Source: Curtobacterium pusillum (GTDB lineage: Bacteria > Actinomycetota > Actinomycetes > Actinomycetales > Microbacteriaceae). Taken from it: a stretch of DNA of 54,548 nucleotides. A model generated the notes under the pieces. The model made no database searches. It saw only the letters and a program-made list of their open reading frames with translations, and was not told the DNA's origin. Each line of letters opens with the position of its first letter. The stretch's first letter is position 1. The stretch spans positions 1 to 54,548 of the forward strand of contig NZ_VDZH01000009.1 in NCBI RefSeq assembly GCF_007673235.1, given 5' to 3'. Shown here piece after piece: positions 19,596-26,780 of the stretch. A program made the position numbers and the translations under genes.

Positions 19596-20066
19596 TCAGA
19601 CCAGACCGAGCTTCTTCCGCAGGCTCGCCACGTGCCCCGTTGCCTTCACGTTGTAGAGGGGGAGCTGGACGGTGCCGTCCTCGTCCACGACGATCGTCGA
19701 CCGGATCGTGCCGGTGACGATCTTCCCGTAGTTGTTCTTCTCGCCCCAGGCTGCGTACGCCTTGTGCACGGCGAGGTCCGGGTCGCTCAGCAGCGGGAAC
19801 GTGAGCGCCTGCTCGTGCTGGAACTCCTTGAGCTTCGGCAGGTCGTCCTTCGAGACGCCGAGCACCTCGTAGCCGGCCGCCTGCAGAGACGACATGTTGT
19901 CCCGGAAGTCGCACGCCTCGGTGGTGCAGCCCGGGGTGGACGCCGCCGGGTAGAAGTACACGATGACCTTCTTGCCGCGCAGGTCGGCGAGCGAGTGCTC
20001 GGTGCCGTCCTGGTCCGGGAGGGTGAAGTCGGGGGCGGTGTCGCCGGCGGCGAGACGGTCGGTCAT
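19596..20066 (-). CDS. bcp: thioredoxin-dependent thiol peroxidase (Bcp/PrxQ type)
   Basis: This is a 156-residue peroxiredoxin. The peroxidatic cysteine C47 lies in STPGCTTEAC and the resolving cysteine C52 is five residues on, the classic BCP/PrxQ arrangement. Other family features are FTLPDQDGTEHSL near the start and LPLLSDPD. It reduces hydrogen peroxide and organic hydroperoxides using thioredoxin. The ATG at 20064-20066 follows a GGAGC site and gives the usual MTDRLAAGDTAPDF beginning. Confidence 0.95.
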   Translation of the reverse strand: MTDRLAAGDTAPDFTLPDQDGTEHSLADLRGKKVIVYFYPAASTPGCTTEACDFRDNMSSLQAAGYEVLGVSKDDLPKLKEFQHEQALTFPLLSDPDLAVHKAYAAWGEKNNYGKIVTGTIRSTIVVDEDGTVQLPLYNVKATGHVASLRKKLGLV

Positions 20067-20158
20067 GGTGCTCCTGTCGAGTCCGGTGCCCCGAGTGGTC
20101 AGGAGCACGCGAAACCCATGCTATTGTTGTTTCCCGTTGCAGCACGGAAGCGCAACAT

Positions 20159-20234
<76 letters not shown>

Positions 20235-20236
20235 AC

Positions 20237-20265
20237 AAGGCCCCGACTCATCGAGTCGGGGCCTT
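20237..20265 (+). terminator. terminator of tRNA-Lys
   Basis: Thirteen-base arms AAGGCCCCGACTC and GAGTCGGGGCCTT are separated by ATC. They begin two bases after the tRNA CCA end and are followed by TCGTCGTT. Confidence 0.85.
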
Positions 20266-20337
20266 CGTCGTTCCCGGCTCTGCGGCGCCATCAGCGAGAC
20301 ACGCCCGGAGTGCGATCGAGCGGCGACTTCGTCCGGG

Positions 20338-20988
20338 TCAGGTCGCGGGGACGTCGACGACGCGCTCCTCGCCGACCACCGGGTCGAGCGTGCCGGCCGA
20401 GGTCGCGGCGAGGTCCGCGCGCAGCGGCTCGATCGCCTCGCCCGGCACCCAGAGCTCGAAGGTCGCCGCCACACCGTAGGCGGGGTCGCCGAGCGTCGCG
20501 TCGTGGTGCCGGACCCAGTCGCGCAGCACGTTGTCGATGCGGCCGGCGTCGGCGTGCGGGACGTCCACCGTCACCCGGGTCAGTGCCCGCCGGTGCACGA
20601 GGGTCGCCCGGTCGAGCGCTTCCGACACCGACGTCGAGTACGCGCGGACGAGTCCACCGGCGCCGAGCTTCACGCCGCCGAAGTACCGGGTGACGACCAC
20701 GACGACGTCGGTCAGGTCGCGCCGGCGCAGGACTTCGAGCATCGGGACACCCGCGGTGCCGGAAGGTTCGCCGTCGTCGCTCGACCGGGCCTGGTCCCCG
20801 AGCACGCCGGTGACCATGGCGGTGCAGTTGTGCCGTGCGTCCCACCGGCGTCGGCGGACCTCGGCGATGACCCGGTCGGCGTCCTCGACGCCCGTGACCG
20901 GCGCGACCGTGGTGATGAACCGCGACTTCGTGATGACGATCTCGTGCTCGACCGGCTCGGCGATCGTGGACGGGAAGCGTGGACTCAC
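20338..20988 (-). CDS. YigZ/IMPACT family protein
   Basis: This protein is about 216 residues from the GTG at 20986-20988; another GTG at 21010-21012 would add eight residues. The YigZ N-terminal domain is clear: EHEIVITKSRFIT, DARHNCTAMV, SSDDGEPSGTAGVPML and VTRYFGGVKLGAGGLVRAY. A ferredoxin-like C-terminal domain (DUF1949 type) follows. I prefer the inner start because TACCCT (20996-21001 on the other strand) lies exactly seven bases before it, the spacing of a leaderless promoter. IMPACT/YigZ proteins are linked to translation control in eukaryotes; the bacterial role is unclear. Confidence 0.88.
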   Translation of the reverse strand: MSPRFPSTIAEPVEHEIVITKSRFITTVAPVTGVEDADRVIAEVRRRRWDARHNCTAMVTGVLGDQARSSDDGEPSGTAGVPMLEVLRRRDLTDVVVVVTRYFGGVKLGAGGLVRAYSTSVSEALDRATLVHRRALTRVTVDVPHADAGRIDNVLRDWVRHHDATLGDPAYGVAATFELWVPGEAIEPLRADLAATSAGTLDPVVGEERVVDVPAT

Positions 20989-21071
20989 GGTCCCGAGGGT
21001 AGCGGCGGGCACCCGGCAGCCCGCGCTACCATGTCCTGCACGACGTGCGGCTGGGGAGGAGTCCGATCGAC

Positions 21072-21512
21072 ATGGCGACAGCAGCTCCGAAGGGTGGCGT
21101 CCTCGACGCTGCCGAACTGGCGCGCCGGCTCAACCTCCTGCTCGACTTCGAGGAAGCGCAGCGCGGCTCGCCCGTGCCGTTCTCCGCGATCGAGGAGTAC
21201 GTGGCGGCGCAGGGCGGTTCGCTGTCCCGGGCGAAGTGGACGTACATGCTCTCCGGCGACGGACGACGCAACCGTGACACCGGGTTGCTCCGCCTGCTGG
21301 CAGGGTTCTTCGAGGTCGACGAGCGCTTCCTGCTCGAGGACAGTGACGTCCCCGAGCGCATCGGTGCCCAGCTCGCTCTCGTCCGGTCGCTCCGGTCGGC
21401 ACGCGTGAGCGGGTTCGCGGCCCGCACCTTCCCCGGCGAACTCTCGCCCGACGCCCTCCGCCGCATCGCGGAGGTCCTCGAGGAGGAGTCCGAGCGGGGG
21501 AGCGTCGCATGA
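21072..21512 (+). CDS. EspR-like helix-turn-helix regulator
   Basis: This 146-residue protein starts at ATG 21072, about ten bases after a GAGGAG site. The HTH region is at about 17-85 (ELARRLNLLLDF, SRAKWTYMLSGDGRRNRDTGLLRLLAGFFEVDERFL). The C-terminal helical part (GAQLALVRSLRSARVSGFAARTF and SPDALRRIAEVLEEE) follows the layout of mycobacterial EspR, a dimeric nucleoid-like regulator. Its stop overlaps the next ATG as ATGA, so it is coupled to an ImmA/IrrE-type protease. Such proteases usually cleave a partner HTH repressor, which makes this protein the likely target. That target relationship is inference. Confidence 0.82.
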   Translation: MATAAPKGGVLDAAELARRLNLLLDFEEAQRGSPVPFSAIEEYVAAQGGSLSRAKWTYMLSGDGRRNRDTGLLRLLAGFFEVDERFLLEDSDVPERIGAQLALVRSLRSARVSGFAARTFPGELSPDALRRIAEVLEEESERGSVA

Positions 21513-21985
21513 CGGAGCACGTCGGGGCGGACGACTTCGTCGAGGCGTTCTGGGCGCGCGGTGCGGCCGAGGGCTGGTCGGACGTCGACCAGGCGGTGTC
21601 GGCAGCGGCCGAGGTCGTCGGCAAGCCGATCGTCGTGCGTGAAGAGGCGTTCCTCGCGGCCGAGCCGGTGTGCGGCTTCGTGGCCACCCTCGAACGCCGG
21701 CACCTCGTGATGATCTCGCCCACGGCGTCGCAGACCTTCCGGTCCTTCGTCATCGGCCACGAGCTCGGGCACATCCTGCACCGTCACCAGGACCACGCAC
21801 CCCAGGCGGCGTACATCCGCGACGTCATCCCGGACCTGCCGGAGTACAAGGTCGAGCGGGCCCTCGCCCGCGGGCTGTTCTCGAACGAGTACGAGCACGA
21901 GGCCGAGGTCTTCGCCGACCGGCTCGCCGGGCTCATCCGCGGGCACCGCGGTCGTCCGAGTGCGTTCCGCGGGGTGTTCGGGTGA
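21509..21985 (+). CDS. ImmA/IrrE-like metallopeptidase
   Basis: This 158-residue protein has the zinc-metalloprotease motif HELGH at 84-88 (VIGHELGHILHRHQ) and a downstream EHEAEVFADRLAG segment at about 129-141 supplying the third ligand. This is the COG2856 pattern shared by ImmA of ICEBs1 and IrrE/DdrO proteases. The N-terminal part is short and there is no attached HTH domain. It is coupled on both sides, by ATGA with the HTH gene and GTGA with the membrane protein. Proteolysis of the HTH partner on a signal is the working model for such pairs; nothing in the sequence shows the signal. Confidence 0.87.
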   Translation: MTEHVGADDFVEAFWARGAAEGWSDVDQAVSAAAEVVGKPIVVREEAFLAAEPVCGFVATLERRHLVMISPTASQTFRSFVIGHELGHILHRHQDHAPQAAYIRDVIPDLPEYKVERALARGLFSNEYEHEAEVFADRLAGLIRGHRGRPSAFRGVFG

Positions 21986-22908
21986 TCGTCTCGCTCGTCC
22001 AGGCGCTGCTCCTCATCGCCGGCACGGTGACGCTGTTCGTGCTCCAGCGCGGGCAGGACCGGACCCTGGCCGTCACGTTCCTGCTGTTCGCGGCGACGAT
22101 CGTCACGAACGTCGACCCGCTCTACCTCTGGCTCGACCCGCTGTTCGGCGGGTTCAACGTCGTGACCGTGGTGAGTGACTGCCTCATGGTGGCGGGGACG
22201 AGCACGCTGCTCTGGGGTGTGGCGAAGGCGGTCGGCGCTGCGCGGCCGTGGCTCCGGAACGCGATCGTCGTCACGTGTGCGGTCGTGGTGGTCGTGGTGG
22301 TCGTCGCCTTCGTGGTCCTCGACAAGCCGGCGACCACGACGACGTTCATGCTCGATGCCGGGCAGCACCCGGCAGCGACCGTCTACTCGATCGCGCAGAC
22401 GGTCTACCTCGGGGTGGCGCTCGGTGCGACCGGGCTGATCTGCGTGCTGCACCTGCGCGAGGCCCGCACCACCACCGACCTCGTCGGCCTGTGGGTCCTC
22501 GTGCTCGGCGGTGTGCTCGGCGTCGTGCGGATGGCCGTCGTCGTGGTGATGGACCTCGCGCACGTGGTGGGTGACCTCGACGTGACCCACGGGCTGGCGC
22601 TGCCGTACGACGTGACGACCCCAGGCGCCGTGATCTGCGTCTCGTCGGGGATGCTCCTCCTCGTGATCGGCCACCAGGTCTCAAGGCGCCGACGGTCCCG
22701 CCGGGTCGAGGTCGCCCTCCGCCGCCTCGCACCCCTGCACGAGCGCATCGGGATCGACAATGCCTACCCAGACTCCGGCGACCCCGCCACGCGCCTGAGC
22801 CGACTGATCGTCGAGATCAACGACGGTGCTCGTCGTGCCCGGCAGACGCTGAGCGACGCCGAGCGTCGAGCGCTGGCGGACGCCGAGGCAGCGCTCGATG
22901 TCGCGTAG
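21982..22908 (+). CDS. seven-helix membrane protein, MAB_1171c-like
   Basis: This 308-residue protein starts at GTG 21982, which overlaps the previous stop as GTGA. Seven membrane helices are visible between residue 1 and about 230, including a long Val-rich one near 90-113. A cytoplasmic tail follows (about 235-308: RRRRSRRVEVALRRLAPLHERIG, then DPATRLSRLIVEINDGARRARQTL). This architecture fits the MAB_1171c/DUF6545 proteins, called putative transporters but often found beside ImmA-like proteases. A sensor that gates the protease is as likely as a transporter; neither is shown. Its end overlaps the next gene by 11 bases. Confidence 0.75.
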   Translation: MIVSLVQALLLIAGTVTLFVLQRGQDRTLAVTFLLFAATIVTNVDPLYLWLDPLFGGFNVVTVVSDCLMVAGTSTLLWGVAKAVGAARPWLRNAIVVTCAVVVVVVVVAFVVLDKPATTTTFMLDAGQHPAATVYSIAQTVYLGVALGATGLICVLHLREARTTTDLVGLWVLVLGGVLGVVRMAVVVVMDLAHVVGDLDVTHGLALPYDVTTPGAVICVSSGMLLLVIGHQVSRRRRSRRVEVALRRLAPLHERIGIDNAYPDSGDPATRLSRLIVEINDGARRARQTLSDAERRALADAEAALDVA

Positions 22909-23755
22909 CCGTCGCGCGCCCGTCGCTGCGCGCACCGTCGGGGTGGTGGCCGGGGTCGTCGGTGTGCTCGTCCCGATCGGCGGTGTCGTGATCGCTCGCC
23001 GCGCCGCCGCGCTGTACGAGACGCCGGACGTCGTCCCGGCGCCGGGGCTCGAGCCGGTGTCCGTCGGCGGACTTCCCGGCTGGATCCGCCCGGGCGGCGA
23101 CGGTACGACCTGGGCGGTGTTCCTGCCGGGTCTCGGCTCGCACCCCCTGCGGCACCAGGACGTCGCCGACGCCTTCATCGCCCGCGGGGACACCGTGCTG
23201 TTCGCGTCGCACTCGGCCCGGCACCCGGCGCGCCGACACGGCTTCGGCCTGCGCGAGCAGGACGAGGCGCTCGCGTGGCTCCGGTTCGCGGCCGCACGTG
23301 GTGCCACCGAGGTCGTACTGCTCGGCTGGTCGTTCGGCGCGTCGCTCTGGCTCCGGCTTCTCGCTGGGCCGCTCCCGGTCCGCGTGCGGAGCGTCGTGCT
23401 CACCGGACCGCTGTCGGACTGGGACGCCACGGTCGCGCACGGCGCCGGCGGCGGCCTGATCGGGCGGGCAGCGGCCGCCGTGATGCGGTGGACACTGCGG
23501 GTCCCCGGGCTCGCGAGGCTGGCCGGTCAGGACGGGCCGGTCCGTCTCGGACTGCCCGAGGCCCCCGGTCCCGCCCCGTCGTTGCTCGTCGTGCACGGCG
23601 ACGCCGACCGCACCGTCCCGCTCGACTCCAGCCGTGCGCTCGTGGCCTCGTGGCCGGGCACTGCACGGCTCCACGTGGTCGCCGGAGCCACGCACGGCGG
23701 AGAACGGGACACGAATCCCACTGGATGGCTCGACGCCGTCGCCCTGGCCGTGTAG
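22898..23755 (+). CDS. alpha/beta hydrolase with N-terminal membrane anchor
   Basis: This 285-residue protein has a hydrophobic segment at 13-33 that could be an uncleaved anchor. A hydrolase fold follows, with nucleophile elbow GWSFGAS (S145), acid D237 in HGDADRTVP and H266 in GATHGG. An oxyanion region FLPGLGSHP is also visible. The substrate is unknown. The ATG lies inside the end of the membrane-protein gene (11-base overlap), so it probably belongs to the same transcript as the EspR-like/ImmA cassette, although its role there may be incidental. Confidence 0.82.
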   Translation: MSRSRRAPVAARTVGVVAGVVGVLVPIGGVVIARRAAALYETPDVVPAPGLEPVSVGGLPGWIRPGGDGTTWAVFLPGLGSHPLRHQDVADAFIARGDTVLFASHSARHPARRHGFGLREQDEALAWLRFAAARGATEVVLLGWSFGASLWLRLLAGPLPVRVRSVVLTGPLSDWDATVAHGAGGGLIGRAAAAVMRWTLRVPGLARLAGQDGPVRLGLPEAPGPAPSLLVVHGDADRTVPLDSSRALVASWPGTARLHVVAGATHGGERDTNPTGWLDAVALAV

Positions 23756-23850
23756 GGTTTGTAGCAGTTGCTACAGATTCTGTGGCTGCCGGGGTGGGTC
23801 TCGGCCGCGTTGGGGGCGGCCGAGCACCACCGGCCCCGACGTGCGTTGTC

Positions 23851-23856
23851 TAGGAT
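23851..23856 (+). promoter_or_regulatory. -10 element, leaderless promoter
   Basis: TAGGAT is followed by six bases and the GTG of the 70-residue membrane protein, the same spacing as at pdtaS and ilvD. Confidence 0.5.
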
Positions 23857-23862
23857 CGTCGG

Positions 23863-24075
23863 GTGACCGTCTTCGCAGCTGTCGTCCTGTTCATCAGTGC
23901 CGTCTTCAACGTCGTCACCTGGCCGCGCTTCTTCCAGCGGGTCGCGAAGGACTCCCGGGCGCGCGACGCAGCGGGCAAGCCGACGACCTTCTACACGGTG
24001 CACTTCGTGCTGCTGCTCATCGCGCTGGTGATCGCAGCGGCTGCTGTCGTCGCAGGGATCCTCCTGCTCGTCTGA
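23863..24075 (+). CDS. small two-helix membrane protein (SCO4848-like)
   Basis: This 70-residue protein begins at GTG. Helix 1 (about 2-22) contains the FNVVTWPRFFQRV turn. A polar loop DSRARDAAGKPTTFYTVH is followed by helix 2 (about 48-69). This resembles the SCO4848 family of tiny actinobacterial membrane proteins, whose function is not known. A good leaderless -10 precedes it, which supports it being real. The family call is from memory of the pattern and is moderately sure. Confidence 0.72.
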   Translation: MTVFAAVVLFISAVFNVVTWPRFFQRVAKDSRARDAAGKPTTFYTVHFVLLLIALVIAAAAVVAGILLLV

Positions 24076-24092
24076 GCGCGCCCCTGCCGTGC

Positions 24093-24171
24093 GTTCCTTC
24101 CCATCGCGCGTGAGGTAGGAAGCGGAATCGCGCGTACCTGGTCGAAAGAAATGACCGGGTATGCGCGAAAC
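24093..24171. repeat. 79-bp duplicated element, copy 1
   Basis: It is identical to 24281-24359 except for two bases in the loop (gtcGAAagaa versus gtcGGGagaa, differing at two positions). Each copy can form a 15-base stem (cgcgcgtacctggtc with gaccgggtatgcgcg, two G-T wobbles) around a nine-base loop. The sequence atcgcgcgt also occurs twice within the unit. Confidence 0.88.
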
Positions 24172-24239
24172 AGCCACCTACGCGCGGAAGAGCCCGGTGC
24201 GTCCGCCGCGGCGCGCACGCGCTGCGCGTGTGCGGGGCT

Positions 24240-24272
24240 GGAGGCGCGGTGCAGGGCCGCCACGTGCCTCCC
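24240..24272. repeat. decayed palindromic repeat
   Basis: GGAGGCGCGGTGC and a partner like ACGTGCCTCCCGTCC resemble the palindrome family at other gene ends, but the arms no longer match. It looks like a degenerate copy lying between the two 79-bp units. Confidence 0.45.
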
Positions 24273-24280
24273 GTCCGTCG

Positions 24281-24359
24281 GTTCCTTCCCATCGCGCGTG
24301 AGGTAGGAAGCGGAATCGCGCGTACCTGGTCGGGAGAAATGACCGGGTATGCGCGAAAC
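24281..24359. repeat. 79-bp duplicated element, copy 2
   Basis: Second copy of the element at 24093-24171, in the same orientation and 188 bp further on. The stem-loop is preserved; both differences fall in its loop. Confidence 0.88.
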
Positions 24360-24623
24360 GACCTCCTCCGCGCGGAACGGCACCCGACGAACCGCTCAGT
24401 TGCGCGGACGGCCGTGTGAAGACCGTCCGGTCGCGGAGGGAGCAGGATCACGGGTGGCACCGTCGCCGCCGGATGCCGGGCCAGGACCCGAACCCGTCCC
24501 GGAGCCCGGCGACGACGGGGCTGTGACGTCCGTCACGGACGGGCTCGAAGGCCGCAGACGCGCTCACCGCGCTCCTCGTGCGCAGCGCGACCGCGTTGGT
24601 GGGGGCACTCGACGCCACCGATT

Positions 24624-24671
24624 GACGGACTGGAGGCACGGGGCGGGCCCGCACCGTGCCTCCAGTCCGTC
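24624..24671. repeat. palindromic repeat, diverged copy F
   Basis: Eighteen-base perfect arms (gacggactggaggcacgg and its complement) surround an inner palindrome GCGGGCCCGC at 24643-24652. The outer part matches copies B and D, while the core has changed on both arms together so that pairing is kept. Unlike the others, it precedes a promoter rather than following a stop codon. Confidence 0.75.
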
Positions 24672-24691
24672 TCCTGGTCGCGTCCAGGGCG

Positions 24692-24708
24692 CTTCAGGCC
24701 CGCTTCAG
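24692..24708 (+). promoter_or_regulatory. phased direct repeat, probable response-regulator site
   Basis: CTTCAG at 24692-24697 and again at 24703-24708 is spaced exactly 11 bp start to start, as is typical of OmpR-family binding. The same pair is found before the lipoprotein gene at 26741-26757. It lies 22 bp before the regulator's own ATG, suggesting autoregulation. Confidence 0.6.
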
Positions 24709-24718
24709 CGGGGCACGG

Positions 24719-24724
24719 CAGGAT
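24719..24724 (+). promoter_or_regulatory. candidate -10 element of the response regulator gene
   Basis: CAGGAT followed by six bases and the ATG is identical in sequence and spacing to the site before comF. A leaderless transcript is likely. Confidence 0.4.
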
Positions 24725-24730
24725 CGTGGG

Positions 24731-25408
24731 ATGCGCGTGCTGGTTGTCGACGACGAGGTGCGGCTCGCCGACGGCGTCCGCCGGGGCCTCGAAGCCGAGG
24801 GGTGGGCGGTCGACGTCGCCCACGACGGCATCGACGGACTCTGGCACGCCCGCGAGTTCACGTACGACGCGATCGTGCTCGACCTCATGATGCCCGGTCT
24901 CAGCGGGTGGGCGGTGTGTGCGCAGCTCCGATCCGACGGGGACTGGACGCCGGTCCTCATGCTGACGGCCAAGGACGGCGAGTGGGACCAGGTCGAGGCA
25001 CTCGACGCGGGCGCGGACGACTACGTCACCAAGCCCTTCTCGCACCCGGTGCTCGTTGCACGCCTGCGGGCCCTGGTCCGCCGCGGCGCCCGGGAGCGGC
25101 CGGCGGTCCTCACGGTCGGTGACCTCGTCGTCGACCCGGCGGCCCGGACGGTGTCCCGTGGCGGCGTCCCCGTCGACCTGACCAGCCGGGAGTTCGCGGT
25201 GCTCGAGTTCCTCGCCCGACGGGCCGGCGAGGTCTGCTCGAAGCGCGCCGTGATCGAGAACGTCTGGGACGTCGACTTCGACGGCGACCCGAACATCGTG
25301 GAGGTGTACGTCGGACACCTCCGGCGCAAGGTCGACCGACCGTTCGGGCGGACGTCCCTCGAGACGGTGCGCGGTGCCGGGTACCGGTTGGCGGCCGACG
25401 GTGGCTGA
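24731..25408 (+). CDS. OmpR-family response regulator
   Basis: This is a 225-residue regulator. The receiver domain has acidic residues D7/D8, phosphoacceptor D51 (VLDLMMPGLSG), T79 and K101 (VTKPF). The winged helix (about 125-222) contains LTSREFAVLEFLARRAGEVCSKRAVIENVWD and ends ETVRGAGYRLA. I chose the ATG at 24731 (MRVLVVDDEVRLADGVRRG). It overlaps its kinase gene by eight bases. CTTCAG direct repeats lie just upstream of this gene and of the downstream lipoprotein gene, so it probably controls itself and that lipoprotein. The inducing signal is unknown. Confidence 0.92.
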   Translation: MRVLVVDDEVRLADGVRRGLEAEGWAVDVAHDGIDGLWHAREFTYDAIVLDLMMPGLSGWAVCAQLRSDGDWTPVLMLTAKDGEWDQVEALDAGADDYVTKPFSHPVLVARLRALVRRGARERPAVLTVGDLVVDPAARTVSRGGVPVDLTSREFAVLEFLARRAGEVCSKRAVIENVWDVDFDGDPNIVEVYVGHLRRKVDRPFGRTSLETVRGAGYRLAADGG

Positions 25409-26732
25409 CGCTCCCCGGCGGTCGCGGCGCTTCCGCTCCGTCCGCGCCCGCACGACCCTCGGCGCGGTCGTGGTGGTGCTCGCCGCACTGCTGGTCGGCG
25501 CCGCGGCGTTCGTGGTGGTCCTGCGGCTCGTGCTCCTCGACGGCGTGCGCACCGCGGCGGAGTCCGGACTCGAGCAGGCGTCCGCCCGGGTCGAGGCCGA
25601 CGGTGCCGGCGCGGTCAGCGGCTACGAGGACGTCCTCGTCCAGGTCGTCGGTGACGGTGGCTCGGTGCTCGCGCACGGCGACGACGCCGACCCGCCCGCG
25701 CTGCCCACCGCCGAGGAGTCCCGGTGGTCGCACGACGGCGAGCGGTGGCTGCTCGTCGCCGACGACGTCGACCTGCCGGGTGGCGGGGAGGCGACCCTCG
25801 TCTACGGCGTCTCGCTCGAGCAGACCGACGCGGCCGTCGGTGCCGCCGTGGCGCTGCTCGCGGTCGGGGTCCCCGTGCTCGTGGTCCTCATGGGGTCCGT
25901 GACCTGGGTCGTGACCGGTCGCTCGCTCCGGCCGGTCGAACGGATGCGGAACGAGGTCGAGACGATCCGGGCGGCGCGTCCCGACGCCCGGGTCGCCGTG
26001 CCGGACACCGGCGACGAGATCGCCCGGCTCGCGGACACGATGAACGCCATGCTCGACCGGCTCGACCGCTCCGCCGAGGGGCAGCGGCGGTTCGTCTCCG
26101 ACGCCTCCCACGAGCTGCGGTCGCCGATCGCCACGATCCGGCAGCACGCCGAGGTCGCCGCGGCGCACCCCGAGCGCGCGGACGTCACCGAGCTGTCCGA
26201 GGTCGTCCGGTCCGAGGCGCTCCGGCTGCAGGACCTCGTCACGGCGCTGCTCGAGCTCTCCCGGCTCGACGAGGGCGGGATCGGGCAGCGGCGTCCGGTC
26301 GATCTCGACGACCTGGCGTTCGACGCGGTCGCCCGGGCCCGGGGTGCCGGCCGCGTCCACGTCGACGGCTCCGGGATCGCCGCCGCCCGTGTCCTCGGCG
26401 ACGAGCGCGTGCTCGCCGGGGTGGTCCGCAACCTCGTCGACAACGCCCTCCGGCACGCGTCCGCACGGGTGGCCGTGGCGCTCGCCGAGGACGGCGGACG
26501 GGCGGTCCTCACGGTGGACGACGACGGCGTCGGGGTCCCGACGGAGGAGCGCGACCGGGTGTTCGAGCGGTTCGTCCGGCTCGACGATGCCCGCAGCCGG
26601 GACGCCGGCGGCGCGGGTCTCGGGCTCGCGATCGTGCGGGACGCGGTCCGGGCGCACGGTGGCGACGTCACGGTGACGGACTCCCCGCTCGGTGGTGCGC
26701 GCTTCGTCGTCCGCATCGCACTCGGTGGCTGA
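25401..26732 (+). CDS. sensor histidine kinase
   Basis: This 443-residue membrane kinase has helix 1 near 20-50, a short extracellular region of about 85 residues, and helix 2 near 143-172. HAMP follows, then HisKA with H237 (SDASHELRSPIATIRQHAEVA) and HATPase (NLVDNALRHA, DDGVGVP, AGLGLAIVRDAVRAHGG). The GTG start overlaps the response regulator stop by eight bases. It is the cognate partner of the preceding regulator. The small extracellular loop suggests membrane or envelope sensing, possibly assisted by the lipoprotein encoded next. Confidence 0.91.
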   Translation: MADAPRRSRRFRSVRARTTLGAVVVVLAALLVGAAAFVVVLRLVLLDGVRTAAESGLEQASARVEADGAGAVSGYEDVLVQVVGDGGSVLAHGDDADPPALPTAEESRWSHDGERWLLVADDVDLPGGGEATLVYGVSLEQTDAAVGAAVALLAVGVPVLVVLMGSVTWVVTGRSLRPVERMRNEVETIRAARPDARVAVPDTGDEIARLADTMNAMLDRLDRSAEGQRRFVSDASHELRSPIATIRQHAEVAAAHPERADVTELSEVVRSEALRLQDLVTALLELSRLDEGGIGQRRPVDLDDLAFDAVARARGAGRVHVDGSGIAAARVLGDERVLAGVVRNLVDNALRHASARVAVALAEDGGRAVLTVDDDGVGVPTEERDRVFERFVRLDDARSRDAGGAGLGLAIVRDAVRAHGGDVTVTDSPLGGARFVVRIALGG

Positions 26733-26740
26733 ACAGGTCG

Positions 26741-26757
26741 CTTCAGGTCTGCTTCAG
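26741..26757 (+). promoter_or_regulatory. phased direct repeat, probable response-regulator site
   Basis: CTTCAG at 26741-26746 and 26752-26757, 11 bp apart start to start, is in nearly the same context as the site at 24692. It lies 23 bp before the lipoprotein ATG. A CACGCT hexamer six bases before the ATG may be the -10. Confidence 0.6.
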
Positions 26758-26780
26758 CACCCGTTCGGCACGCTGGTCGC

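Larger units (their letters stand above)
24076..24730. other. gene-free repeat-rich region
   Basis: About 655 bases carry no convincing gene; short open frames here have no family features or sensible starts. The region holds two copies of a 79-bp element (24093-24171, 24281-24359), a decayed palindrome between them, a diverged palindrome (24624-24671) and the control site of the response regulator gene. Confidence 0.7.

Noticed and set aside
24093..24359. CRISPR-like repeats
   Set aside because: There are only two units, each 79 bp, with a 109-bp spacer and no cas genes.
24228..24419. Small open frame in the repeat region
   Set aside because: It crosses one repeat copy, has no ribosome site and resembles no protein; the duplicated sequence is better explained as a noncoding element.
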